Assembly: GCF_004378855.1 (NCBI RefSeq)
Contig: NZ_RYYL01000002.1
Coordinates: 1-64,000, forward strand
From: Campylobacter sp. US33a
Lineage (GTDB): Bacteria; Campylobacterota; Campylobacteria; Campylobacterales; Campylobacteraceae
Reading direction: 5' to 3'
DNA length: 64,000 nucleotides
Part shown: positions 55,924 to 64,000 of the stretch, in pieces
Layout: each line of letters starts with the position of its first letter
How positions within the stretch are numbered: the stretch's first letter is position 1
Position numbers and translations under genes: made by a program
The notes under the pieces: generated by a model
Told to the model about the DNA's origin: nothing
The model's database searches: none
What the model saw: only the letters and a program-made list of their open reading frames with translations

Positions 55924-56852
55924 AAAAAATATTTTTAGTACTTTTAGCAAGTTTTGCGAGTTTGTTTGCCTATGGCGATGAAAGAATGGGGCAAGATACG
56001 CAAATTTGGGCTCAGCAACGCATAGAAAATATAGCAACCTATGATACCTTTGGTAAGCTTTGGACAAGTTTGCAAGGAGAATATATCGCAAGCGTTGCTT
56101 TGATCTCTATCATAGTGGTTTTATCGGCTTTTGCTCTACATTTTATGGTTATAGGTCCTAAGAAATTTTCTCACGATGGAAATAAAATTTATGCTTTTAA
56201 TTTATTTGAAAGAATTTTTCATTTTATCGCAGCACTTTCTTGGATCATCTTGGTGCCAACGGGTTTGATTATGATTTTTGGTTCGTATTTTGGTGGAGGT
56301 GTTTTTGTAAGGGTTTGTAAAAATTTACATGCTTTTGCGACGATTTTATTTATCATTTCTATTATCCCTATGTTTTTGTGTTGGATAAAAAGAATGTTGC
56401 CGGCTAAATATGATATCAAATGGCTTATGATAGTTGGGGGCTATTTAAGCAAAGTAAAACGCCCAGTGCCTGCGGGTAAATTTAATTTTGGTCAAAAATC
56501 TTGGTATTATATCGCTGTATTTGGTGGCTTTTTGATGATAATTACGGGTGGATTTATGTATTTTGTTGATTTTGATTCCACTGTGGTTCAAAGCGTTTTT
56601 GGATTGAGTCAAATTGATCTTTTAAGACTTAGTGCTATTATTCACAATTTCTTAGGAATACTTTGTGTGGTGTTTTTTTGCGTTCATATTTATATGGCTG
56701 TTTTTGCCATTAAAGGAAGTATCCATTCTATGGTTAGTGGCTATAAGGAAGAAGAAGAAGTTTATATCTTGCATAGCAAATGGTATGAAGAATTAAGTAA
56801 AAATAAACAAATCAATCCAAGCTTTAGTTATGATGAAAATTCTAAAAATTAA
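55920..56852 (+). CDS. fdhC: formate dehydrogenase cytochrome b subunit
   Basis: 310 residues from the ATG at 55920. Signal peptide (KKIFLVLLASFASLFAYG), then four membrane helices starting at about residue 58. Haem-binding histidines in ERIFHFIAALSW, CKNLHAFATILF, IIHNFLGILCVVFFCVHIYMA. It passes electrons to menaquinone. No fdhD follows; the gene converges with a DUF2393 gene and their stops overlap. Confidence 0.92.
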   Translation: MKKIFLVLLASFASLFAYGDERMGQDTQIWAQQRIENIATYDTFGKLWTSLQGEYIASVALISIIVVLSAFALHFMVIGPKKFSHDGNKIYAFNLFERIFHFIAALSWIILVPTGLIMIFGSYFGGGVFVRVCKNLHAFATILFIISIIPMFLCWIKRMLPAKYDIKWLMIVGGYLSKVKRPVPAGKFNFGQKSWYYIAVFGGFLMIITGGFMYFVDFDSTVVQSVFGLSQIDLLRLSAIIHNFLGILCVVFFCVHIYMAVFAIKGSIHSMVSGYKEEEEVYILHSKWYEELSKNKQINPSFSYDENSKN

Positions 56853-57361
56853 CGACACGATAGGGTGTGATAAAATTCAAAATTAATAAATTCAGGTGGC
56901 ATAGGCACTGATTTTACAAAATCTTGGTAGGTATTTCCTGCCAAGAAAGAAGTTAGCTCAATATCATAACTTACACTGCGATTTTCACCTTTTGTATTTT
57001 TAAAATTTTGAGTGTTAAACATTTCTCCGTTTGCATCACCTCTTTTGTCCACTATGGTAAATTTTAAAACACAATTTTTAACGGGATATTTGGAAAAATT
57101 ATTGAGTCTTCCGCTGATAATTATACTTTCGCTTCTTAAATTTCTTTTGTAATTTATATTTGTAATACTTGTTTTTTTGGTGTATTGATTGATGGTTAAA
57201 AAAAGCGAATAGCTTAAAATTCCTATAAAAATCACATTAATACCATAAAAGATGGCTGCTATTTGTTTGTTTTTAATTTTGAGAAAAATCAATATACAAA
57301 TGAGTATAAAACAAAGCAATAAAATAATTGAGATGATGAAATGAAAACCTGTAAAATACAT
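56849..57361 (-). CDS. membrane protein, DUF2393-like (Cj0266-like)
   Basis: 170 residues. Two N-terminal membrane helices (about 6-28 and 33-55), then a soluble domain with SIIISGRLNNFSKYPVKNCVLKF, an immunoglobulin-like or beta-sandwich pattern typical of DUF2393. Paralogous to the next gene upstream; start one base from its stop. Function unknown. Confidence 0.75.
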   Translation of the reverse strand: MYFTGFHFIISIILLLCFILICILIFLKIKNKQIAAIFYGINVIFIGILSYSLFLTINQYTKKTSITNINYKRNLRSESIIISGRLNNFSKYPVKNCVLKFTIVDKRGDANGEMFNTQNFKNTKGENRSVSYDIELTSFLAGNTYQDFVKSVPMPPEFINFEFYHTLSCR

Positions 57362-57892
57362 TTAAAAACACTTTGAAACTAATTTGATGTCTATATTATC
57401 ATTATTTTGAAAATTTTCAAAACTGATTCTTTGAATTTGTGTTTTTCCTTTTTCTAAATCATTTAAAATTAAACTTTTTATTTTAATAGGAATAAATTGA
57501 AGTTTATAACGCGTTAAAATATTATCATTAGGATTGCTTTTTTGATAAATTTTTGCCGTAATTTTACAAAATTTGAAATTATATTTTGAGTGATTGCTAA
57601 TGTCAAAATCGATTGCAAGCATAGCTGAGCTTTGCAAATTTTTAATAGATAAAATTTGAGTGCTTCTATCGCGAATTTTTTTATCTAAAAAATTGTAGCC
57701 AAAATATCCTAAAGCTCCTGATAAAATAAAGGCTAAAAAAAATATAAAAAAGGCCAAGAATGGTTTGTGTCTTGCAAACAAGCTAAGAATTAATATAAGT
57801 AAAAAGAATATAAGTACAAGGGTAAAAAAGAGATAATCAATTGTATATAAATGATTGATATAAAACATCAAAATTTCTCTGATATTTGTCAT
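57362..57892 (-). CDS. membrane protein, DUF2393-like (Cj0267-like)
   Basis: 176 residues. Two membrane helices (about 17-40 and 45-68), then SSAMLAIDFDISNHSKYNFKFCKITAKIY, the same beta domain as its neighbour. The pair lies directly downstream of the SPFH gene and likely acts with it at the membrane. Confidence 0.75.
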   Translation of the reverse strand: MTNIREILMFYINHLYTIDYLFFTLVLIFFLLILILSLFARHKPFLAFFIFFLAFILSGALGYFGYNFLDKKIRDRSTQILSIKNLQSSAMLAIDFDISNHSKYNFKFCKITAKIYQKSNPNDNILTRYKLQFIPIKIKSLILNDLEKGKTQIQRISFENFQNNDNIDIKLVSKCF

Positions 57893-57908
57893 TTTTACCC
57901 TTTAGAAA

Positions 57909-58961
57909 TTATTGTATAGAGCCTTGTTTTTTGATGTCTTTGGTATCCACCCAAATGTTTGGCACTGCTCCGCCTGGAGTTAAGAAAATTTTAGCATCTT
58001 GATTTACTTTTAAAGCCTCATTAAATTTACCTTGGACTTCAATTTGTTTTAAATTCAGTAAAGGAATGTTTAGGCTGTTTGCTATTTCTTTATTTGCATA
58101 AGATTGCGCTTGAGCTTCTATTTTAGTAGCATCTGCTTTAGCTTTTGAGTTAATAATAGTAGCATTAGCTTCACCCTCTGCTAAGATTGCTTTTCTTAAA
58201 GCTTCTTGTTGGGCACGAACTGCTTCTTGTTGGGCAATTTGTACGAGTTCAATTTGCTCTTTTACTCTAGCCGGTAAGATGATTTCTCTTAATTCTACAG
58301 ACTGTAAAAATACAGGTTTATTGACAAGAGATGAAACATTTTTTGTAACTTCTTCACGGATTAAATCTGCTATGGCATTACGATTTGCTGGCAAAGTTTC
58401 TGCTGTATATTGACCTATAACACTTTGAACGACATTACGCACTGTTGGATCGATAATTTTATCTTCCCAGTTTAAATTCCAATTCGCTATAGTATTTGAA
58501 ACTTGTTCTGGATTAAGATTATATTTAATGGTAATATTAACAAGAACAGTTAAACCTTTTTTATCAAGCACAGAAATGGAACTTTTGTTGATAATACCCG
58601 CCCCAGTTTGTATGCTACTTGTGCTATCTTGAGAAGTGTAAGTCATTTGCCTTTGTCTGGTATCTACAATGATGATTTTTTGAATGATTGGGACAAAAAA
58701 GTGAAGACCAGATTTTAAAGGTTTTGGATCATAACTACCTGTGGTTACCTTGATTCCCATTTCCCCTTCATTGATAATAGCAAAAGGTTTTGCAAGAACT
58801 AAAAATAAAACAATGATAATTATTCCATAAATTAAAGGCGAAAATTTCCCAAAACCTTTGAAATTAAATTCAGGCACTTTAAAATTGAAATTTTGACGAT
58901 TGTTTTGGTTGTTTGAATTTCCATTTTTTTTATTAAAATAATCATTTAAATCAGCTGGCAT
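57909..58961 (-). CDS. SPFH/prohibitin-family membrane protein (Cj0268-like)
   Basis: 350 residues. Gln/Asn-rich N-terminus, one membrane helix (about 37-62), then an SPFH/band-7 domain (NEGEMGIKVTTGSYDPKPLKSGLHF; later VELREIILPARVKEQIE) and a long Ala/Glu-rich coiled coil (about 225-300). Forms membrane microdomain scaffolds that often regulate proteases. Cj0268c in C. jejuni has been linked to host-cell contact; that is from memory. Confidence 0.88.
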   Translation of the reverse strand: MPADLNDYFNKKNGNSNNQNNRQNFNFKVPEFNFKGFGKFSPLIYGIIIIVLFLVLAKPFAIINEGEMGIKVTTGSYDPKPLKSGLHFFVPIIQKIIIVDTRQRQMTYTSQDSTSSIQTGAGIINKSSISVLDKKGLTVLVNITIKYNLNPEQVSNTIANWNLNWEDKIIDPTVRNVVQSVIGQYTAETLPANRNAIADLIREEVTKNVSSLVNKPVFLQSVELREIILPARVKEQIELVQIAQQEAVRAQQEALRKAILAEGEANATIINSKAKADATKIEAQAQSYANKEIANSLNIPLLNLKQIEVQGKFNEALKVNQDAKIFLTPGGAVPNIWVDTKDIKKQGSIQ

Positions 58962-58973
58962 TTATTTCCTTTT

Positions 58974-59888
58974 TTAGATATAAGTTAACATTGATGCGTA
59001 TTTTGCATTGCGTCCATAAACCACATCAAAGAATGCATCTTGGAGTTTTTTTGTAATTTCTCCCCTTGCGCCATTGCCTATAATTCTTGTATCAATGTTG
59101 TTAATAGGCGTTATTTCAGCAGCAGTCCCAGTAAAAAATGCCTCATCTGCTGTGTAAGCTTCATCTCTTGAAATTCTTTGGCGAAGCACAGCAAGACCAA
59201 GATCGTGAGCGATTTTAAGCACAGTATCTTGAGTGATGCTTTTTAGGGAAAAATCGTTTGGCGGAGTGATTAAAACTCCATTTTTTATTATGAAGAAACA
59301 CTCTCCTGTTCCTTCCGCAATGAAACCTTCTTCATCAAGCATTAAAGCTTCTTCATATCCTGCTTCAATTGCTTCAAATTTAGCGATTTGAGAATTTAGA
59401 TAGTTTGCGCTTGCTTTGGCTTTTCCCATGCAAGATTTTACGCTATTTCTTGCAAAAGAGGAAATTTTTACCTTAATGCCTTTTTCTAAACCTTCTTCAC
59501 CAAGATAAGCACCCCATTCCCAAGCAGCAATTCCTACTCTTACTGGAGCTTTTACATGATAAAGTCCCATAACACCATCACCTAAAAAAATCAAAGGACG
59601 AATATAAACATTGCCTTTAAAATTATTTGCTTTTAGGAGTTCAATTTGTGCATTTTCAAGTTCTTTTTGAGAAAAAGGACAGTTTAAAAGAGTGATTTTT
59701 GCAGACTCTAAAAGTCTTTTAGTGTGATCTTCGAGTCTAAAAATCGCTAAACCTTTATCTGTTTTATAAGCCCTAGTTCCTTCAAAAACAGCATTGCCAT
59801 AATGCAAAGAATGGGTTAAAAAGTGCAAATTTGCATCTTTAAAATCAACTAATTTACCATCCATCCAAATTTTATCTGCTGAGATCAT
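58974..59888 (-). CDS. ilvE: branched-chain amino acid aminotransferase
   Basis: 304 residues, PLP fold IV. FLTHSLHYGNAVFEGTRAY at the start, the PLP lysine in KSCMGKAKASANYLN, and EGTGECFFIIKNGVLITPP. Last step of Val, Leu and Ile synthesis. Divergent from the tautomerase gene across 182 bases that show only AT-rich promoter-like sequence. Confidence 0.95.
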   Translation of the reverse strand: MISADKIWMDGKLVDFKDANLHFLTHSLHYGNAVFEGTRAYKTDKGLAIFRLEDHTKRLLESAKITLLNCPFSQKELENAQIELLKANNFKGNVYIRPLIFLGDGVMGLYHVKAPVRVGIAAWEWGAYLGEEGLEKGIKVKISSFARNSVKSCMGKAKASANYLNSQIAKFEAIEAGYEEALMLDEEGFIAEGTGECFFIIKNGVLITPPNDFSLKSITQDTVLKIAHDLGLAVLRQRISRDEAYTADEAFFTGTAAEITPINNIDTRIIGNGARGEITKKLQDAFFDVVYGRNAKYASMLTYI

Positions 59889-60070
59889 TTTTTTAACCTT
59901 GTAGTTTATATATGCTTAAAAAGCATTAATTTTATCAAAAGTAAATTAATGATAGGCTTTTTATGTTTTTAAATTTAAAAATTCAAAAGAATTAATTTTT
60001 GCAAAAATAAAAATAATTGTTTTTATTAAATTTCATTTGAAATAATTATAAAAATTAAAAAGGAGAAAAA

Positions 60071-60277
60071 ATGCCAATAGTAAACATAAAATTAGCAAAA
60101 CCGGCTTTAAGTAAGGAGCAAAAAGCCGAGTTAATAAGTGATATAACCGAGCTTTTAAGCACAAAATATGGCAAAGCAAAAGAAAGAGTTGTCGTAATGT
60201 TAGAAGATATTGAAGGCTATGATATAGGCTTTGGTGGGGAAAGTGTGGAAGCGATAAAAGCAAAGGCAAGCAAATGA
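60071..60277 (+). CDS. 4-oxalocrotonate tautomerase family protein
   Basis: 68 residues. Catalytic Pro2 (MPIVNIKLAKPALSKEQK), one beta-alpha-beta unit, ending in SVEAIKAKASK. The physiological substrate is unknown. AAGGAGAA precedes the ATG; the end overlaps bcp by four bases. Confidence 0.9.
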   Translation: MPIVNIKLAKPALSKEQKAELISDITELLSTKYGKAKERVVVMLEDIEGYDIGFGGESVEAIKAKASK

Positions 60278-60732
60278 ATAGTTTGAAAATAGGCGAAAAA
60301 GCACCAAATTTTGAGCTTTTAAACCAAGATGGTGTAAAGATAGCCTTGAAAGACTTTTTAGGCAAAAAGGTGATTTTGTATTTTTATCCAAAGGACAATA
60401 CCCTAGGTTGCACACAAGAAGCGTGTGATTTTAGTGCAAATTATGATAAATTCGGTGATAAAAATGCTGTGATTATCGGTATAAGTCCCGATAGTGTAAA
60501 TTCACATGAAAAATTCATTACTAAATTTGATTTGAAGCATATTTTGCTAAGTGATAGCGAAAAGGAAGTTGCTAAAATGTATGGAGTTTGGGGACTTAAG
60601 AAAAATTATGGCAAAGAATATGAAGGCATTATCCGCTCTACTTTTATCATCGATGAAGCTGGAAAAATCAGCGAAATTTATAGCAATGTTCGCGTAAAAG
60701 ATCATGCTTTAAAAGTGCTTGAAAGTCTTTAA
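60274..60732 (+). CDS. bcp: thiol peroxidase, Bcp/PrxQ type
   Basis: 152 residues. NTLGCTQEACDFSANYDKF holds the peroxidatic Cys and a resolving Cys five residues on, as in PrxQ. Reduces hydroperoxides with thioredoxin. Shares its last base with queH. Confidence 0.93.
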   Translation: MNSLKIGEKAPNFELLNQDGVKIALKDFLGKKVILYFYPKDNTLGCTQEACDFSANYDKFGDKNAVIIGISPDSVNSHEKFITKFDLKHILLSDSEKEVAKMYGVWGLKKNYGKEYEGIIRSTFIIDEAGKISEIYSNVRVKDHALKVLESL

Positions 60733-61826
60733 TGCTAGTGCATATTTGTTGCAGTGTGGATAGTCATTATTTCATAGAAGAGTTAAGAAAAGAATACCCT
60801 AAAGAAAAAATTGTAGGGTATTTTTACGATCCAAATATCCACCCTTTAAGCGAATATGAGCTTAGATTTTTAGATGTGAAAAGGTCGTGTGATAAGCTTG
60901 GAATTAAACTTTATAAGGGCAAATACGAGTATGAAAAATGGCTAAAAGCCGTAAAGGGCTATGAAGATGAGCCTGAAAAAGGTGCAAGATGTGAAATTTG
61001 CTTTGATTTAAGAATGGGCTCTAGTGTGGAATTCGCAGCAAAACTTGGAGAAAAAAAGCTTACAACCACGCTTTTAACAAGTCCTAAAAAAGATTTAGAG
61101 CAGTTAAAAAATGCTTTGCAAAAAGAATGCGAACCTTATGGAGTGGAATTTTTAGCTCCTGATTTTCGCAAAAATGGTGGCACGCAAAGGCAATTTGCTT
61201 TGGCAAAAAAAGAAATGCTTTATCATCAAAATTATTGCGGTTGCATTTATGGGCTTAAGAAGCAAAAGCAAGATAAAAGCTTTATTGATGAATTAATGTC
61301 ACCTATGAATGGGCAAATAATGCCCGCAAGCATAGAAGCAAGGATTAAGCTTTATAAAAAAGTGAATTTGCTTGAAAAAAAGGGTGTTAAATTTGAAATT
61401 ATAAGGCAAAAATTTTTAAATTACCGACTTTTAAGTGCTTTAATAAAGCTTGATAAAAAGGCTACAAAAAGCCATATTTTGTTTTATTCTCATTTTAAAA
61501 ATCATTACACAAGATTTTCTTTAGATGAAAACAATCTAAACCAAAATTTAAAAAATGGAATTTATAAAAGCACAAAAGATGAGATGATTTTTATAGAATT
61601 TAGTCGTTTTAATACTTATTTTAAAAGCAAATGGCAAAGCTTTGAAGACTTTTTAAAACACCCTTTAAGCGTAGAAGCAGAGATTAAATTTCGCACGAAA
61701 TTTTGCGGAGCTTATGATCTTTCGCCCATAATTGTGCTTGAGAAAATTCTACCCGTAAGATATGAAATTATAGCAAAAAGTGAAATTTATCACGATACAA
61801 AAGAAATCATTGAAAAATTGTCTTAA
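60732..61826 (+). CDS. queH: epoxyqueuosine reductase QueH
   Basis: 364 residues. LVHICCSVDSHY (Cys6-Cys7), RCEICFDLRM and NYCGCIYG give the four-cysteine cluster set of the QueH family (formerly DUF208), which makes queuosine in tRNA wobble positions. The C-terminal ~170 residues are an extension with no domain I know. Confidence 0.86.
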   Translation: MLVHICCSVDSHYFIEELRKEYPKEKIVGYFYDPNIHPLSEYELRFLDVKRSCDKLGIKLYKGKYEYEKWLKAVKGYEDEPEKGARCEICFDLRMGSSVEFAAKLGEKKLTTTLLTSPKKDLEQLKNALQKECEPYGVEFLAPDFRKNGGTQRQFALAKKEMLYHQNYCGCIYGLKKQKQDKSFIDELMSPMNGQIMPASIEARIKLYKKVNLLEKKGVKFEIIRQKFLNYRLLSALIKLDKKATKSHILFYSHFKNHYTRFSLDENNLNQNLKNGIYKSTKDEMIFIEFSRFNTYFKSKWQSFEDFLKHPLSVEAEIKFRTKFCGAYDLSPIIVLEKILPVRYEIIAKSEIYHDTKEIIEKLS

Positions 61827-61854
61827 ATTTTTAAATAAAATTGATTTTGTTAAT

Positions 61855-61884
61855 ATAATTTTTAATGATTTTTTTATATAATTA
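61855..61884 (+). promoter_or_regulatory. two -10 boxes upstream of fabZ
   Basis: TATAAT at 61855-61860 and again at 61879-61884, 54 and 30 bases before fabZ, in a T-rich context. Either could drive fabZ-lpxA-clpX. Confidence 0.5.
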
Positions 61885-61913
61885 AATTTTTTAATTGTTT
61901 TTAAGGCTAATTA

Positions 61914-62354
61914 ATGATAGATGTAATGCAAATTCAAAAAATTCTACCTCATCGCTACCCTTTTCTACTTGTCGATAAAATCACAGATTTAAAAGTTGGA
62001 GAAGTAGTTAGAGGATATAAAAATATTAGCATAAGCGATCAAGTTTTTATGGGACACTTCCCAGATCATCCAATTTATCCAGGAGTGCTTATCTTGGAAG
62101 GTATGGCGCAAACGGGTGGAGTTTTGGCTTTTGAAAGTATGGATGATAAAGTCGATCCAAAAAGTAAGGTGGTATATTTTACAGGTATAGATGGAGCTAA
62201 ATTTAGAAGCCCTGTAAGAGTTGGCGATAGACTTGATTATGAAATGTGTGTAGTTAAAAATCGTGGAAATTTATGGATTTTTAAAGGTCAAGCTTTTGTG
62301 GATGGGAATTTAGTTGCAGAAGCAGAGCTTAAAGCAATGATAGTGGATAAATAA
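61914..62354 (+). CDS. fabZ: 3-hydroxyacyl-ACP dehydratase FabZ
   Basis: 146 residues, hot-dog fold. [13 protein letters not shown] and [20 protein letters not shown] contain the catalytic His and Glu. Dehydrates hydroxyacyl-ACP in fatty acid elongation. It shares one base with lpxA, a pairing common in many bacteria. Confidence 0.96.
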   Translation: MIDVMQIQKILPHRYPFLLVDKITDLKVGEVVRGYKNISISDQVFMGHFPDHPIYPGVLILEGMAQTGGVLAFESMDDKVDPKSKVVYFTGIDGAKFRSPVRVGDRLDYEMCVVKNRGNLWIFKGQAFVDGNLVAEAELKAMIVDK

Positions 62355-63145
62355 TGAAGCAAATTCATCCAAGCGCAGTGATTGAAGATGGAGCTATAAT
62401 AGGCGATGATGTAGTTATCGAAGCTTATGCTTATGTAGGCAAGAATGCAAGAATTGGCAATGAAGTTATTATTAAGCAAGGCGCTAGAGTATTACCAAAT
62501 GTTAGCATAGGTGATAATTCTAAGATATTTTCCTATGCAATAGTAGGTGATATTCCTCAAGATATTTCTTATAAAAATGAGCAAAAAAGTGGGGTTGTTA
62601 TAGGTAAAAATGCCACTATTAGAGAATTTGTGACTATAAATTCAGGTACAGCTAAAGGTGATGGTTTTACTAGAATTGGCGATAATGCCTTTATAATGGC
62701 GTATTGTCATATCGCGCATGATTGTCTTTTGGGGGATAATATCATCATGGCAAACAATGCTACCTTAGCAGGTCATGTGGAACTTGGTTCTTATTCTGTT
62801 GTAGGTGGACTTACTCCTATCCATCAATTTGTCAGAGTAGGTGAAGGTTGTATGATAGCAGGAGCAAGTGCTTTATCGCAAGATATAGTACCTTTTTGTT
62901 TGGCTGAAGGAAATCGTGCGAGTATTAGGAGTTTAAATTTGGTAGGAATTCGTCGCCGTTTTGATAAAAGTGAAGTTGATATTTTAAGTAAAGCCTTTAG
63001 ATTTTTATTTAGACGAGGAAATATTAAAGATAATGCCTTGAATTTATTAGAAAATACTTCGAGTGAGAATGTAAAAAAAATGTGTCAATTTATTTTAGAA
63101 ACAAAAAGAGGAATTCCTATTTATAAGGAAAGAAATAATGGTTAA
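62354..63145 (+). CDS. lpxA: UDP-N-acetylglucosamine acyltransferase LpxA
   Basis: 263 residues, hexapeptide-repeat left-handed beta-helix: [26 protein letters not shown] and repeated I-G-x-N blocks. The catalytic His lies in [14 protein letters not shown]. First step of lipid A synthesis. Its end overlaps clpX by eight bases. Confidence 0.96.
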   Translation: MKQIHPSAVIEDGAIIGDDVVIEAYAYVGKNARIGNEVIIKQGARVLPNVSIGDNSKIFSYAIVGDIPQDISYKNEQKSGVVIGKNATIREFVTINSGTAKGDGFTRIGDNAFIMAYCHIAHDCLLGDNIIMANNATLAGHVELGSYSVVGGLTPIHQFVRVGEGCMIAGASALSQDIVPFCLAEGNRASIRSLNLVGIRRRFDKSEVDILSKAFRFLFRRGNIKDNALNLLENTSSENVKKMCQFILETKRGIPIYKERNNG

Positions 63146-64000
63146 AAGATGTAGTTTTTGCAATGAAATTGAAAGCGATGAGAGAAGAATTTTAACTAAT
63201 GATTATGATAATGCTTTTATTTGCGAATATTGCGTGCAAGGTGCTTATAATTTAATTTATGGAGAAGAAGAGCCTAAGCAAAATGATGAATACACGCCAA
63301 AGGATTTTTCTAGCATCACTCCAAAGGAGCTCAAAGCGCATTTAGATAAGTATGTAATAGGGCAAGATAGAGCTAAAAAAATCTTTAGCGTAGGGGTTTA
63401 TAATCACTATAAAAGACTTTTTAGAGCAGATTTAGAAGACGATGATACCGAACTTTTTAAGTCAAATATTTTACTTATTGGTCCTACAGGAAGCGGAAAA
63501 ACATTACTTGCGCAAACTTTGGCTAAATTCTTAGATGTACCTATAGCCATTTGCGATGCGACTTCTTTAACAGAAGCAGGTTATGTAGGAGAAGATGTGG
63601 AAAATATCTTAACGCGTTTGTTGCAAGCTGCAGATGGAGATGTGCAAAGAGCACAAAAAGGTATAGTTTTTATTGATGAGATTGATAAAATTGCTAGAAT
63701 GAGTGAAAATCGTTCCATCACTCGTGATGTAAGTGGTGAAGGTGTACAACAAGCCTTGCTTAAAATTATCGAAGGAAGCTTAGTTAATATACCACCAAAA
63801 GGTGGTAGAAAACACCCAAATCAAGATTTCATACAAATTGATACTTCGAATATTTTATTTGTATGTGGTGGCGCTTTTGATGGACTTGAAACTATACTAA
63901 AACGCAAACTTGGCGATAAGGTGGTTGGATTTTTTGATGATAAAAACAAAGAAAGTGACAAAGCTTTGCTAGAAAAAATTGAACCTGATGACTTAGTGCA
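63138..64000 (+). CDS. clpX: ClpX, ATP-dependent protease ATP-binding subunit (3' end cut by window)
   Basis: The frame is open from the ATG at 63138 to the window end, about 287 residues of the usual ~410. An N-terminal zinc domain (CSFCNEIE...CEYCVQG), then [13 protein letters not shown], Walker A GPTGSGKT and Walker [13 protein letters not shown]. It unfolds substrates and feeds them to ClpP. The start lies inside lpxA; AAGGAAAG is a good ribosome binding site. Confidence 0.96.
   Translation, partial: MVKRCSFCNEIESDERRILTNDYDNAFICEYCVQGAYNLIYGEEEPKQNDEYTPKDFSSITPKELKAHLDKYVIGQDRAKKIFSVGVYNHYKRLFRADLEDDDTELFKSNILLIGPTGSGKTLLAQTLAKFLDVPIAICDATSLTEAGYVGEDVENILTRLLQAADGDVQRAQKGIVFIDEIDKIARMSENRSITRDVSGEGVQQALLKIIEGSLVNIPPKGGRKHPNQDFIQIDTSNILFVCGGAFDGLETILKRKLGDKVVGFFDDKNKESDKALLEKIEPDDLV

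Overview
The window is AT-rich, tightly packed and fits a thermotolerant Campylobacter close to C. jejuni/C. coli (C. upsaliensis or C. helveticus are equally possible). The signs are the 5S rRNA tail, the gene content and order of several blocks (recalled from C. jejuni NCTC 11168), TATAAT -10 boxes without conserved -35 boxes, poly-G tracts and a selenocysteine formate dehydrogenase. I have run no database search, so locus comparisons rest on memory.

Layout. 0-0.07 kb: 3' end of 5S rRNA. 0.45-9.5 kb: an accessory cluster of a PD-(D/E)XK nuclease, a 1266-residue type IIG restriction-modification enzyme (Cj0031-like) and two paralogous pentapeptide-repeat membrane proteins (Cj0033-like), converging on a Bcr/CflA efflux pump. 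10.9-21.7 kb: a housekeeping block (NifU-like, murE, YbaB, PDZ protein, polyprenyl synthase, transketolase, and a four-gene Mla-type lipid transport operon). 21.8-28.1 kb: an accessory island of small membrane-anchored paralogues, a YaaW/DUF3944 protein whose promoter contains a G9 tract, a Cys-cluster protein, a glycine-zipper protein, a 552-residue membrane protein and a WYL-domain regulator. 28.2-31.5 kb: infA, rpmJ, rpsM, rpsK, rpsD, rpoA, rplQ. 31.6-32.2 kb: ankyrin protein. 32.4-41.1 kb: the complete his operon except hisC, carrying a HinfI-like (GANTC) restriction-modification pair between hisB and hisH and a HARE-HTH/nuclease-like gene between hisA and hisF. 41.1-43.4 kb: unrecognised membrane genes and two broken genes. 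43.4-45.7 kb: molybdopterin genes (moaD, moaE, a GyrI-like gene, moeA). 46-48.3 kb: an interrupted autotransporter behind a G12 promoter tract. 48.5-51.4 kb: multicopper oxidase and nspC. 51.6-56.9 kb: formate dehydrogenase operon with a selenocysteine UGA and a SECIS hairpin. 56.8-64 kb: DUF2393 pair, SPFH protein, ilvE, tautomerase, bcp, queH, fabZ, lpxA and the first part of clpX.

How the parts work together. The molybdopterin genes make the cofactor that FdhA needs, and FdhABC feeds formate electrons to the quinone pool. The Mla operon and lpxA/fabZ serve the outer membrane. At least three separate nuclease or restriction loci (0.45-5.7 kb, 35.6-37.5 kb, 38.8-39.7 kb) sit in or beside core operons, and two loci carry poly-G tracts touching a -10 box, so phase-variable expression is likely.

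The strongest candidate for an undescribed system is the 21.8-28.1 kb island: several of its proteins carry hydrophobic or glycine-zipper segments, three share one N-terminal membrane module, a slippable promoter precedes the YaaW gene, and a WYL regulator closes it. A second candidate is the type IIG enzyme translationally coupled to membrane-anchored pentapeptide-repeat proteins. I saw no CRISPR array, insertion sequence, tRNA or replication origin.
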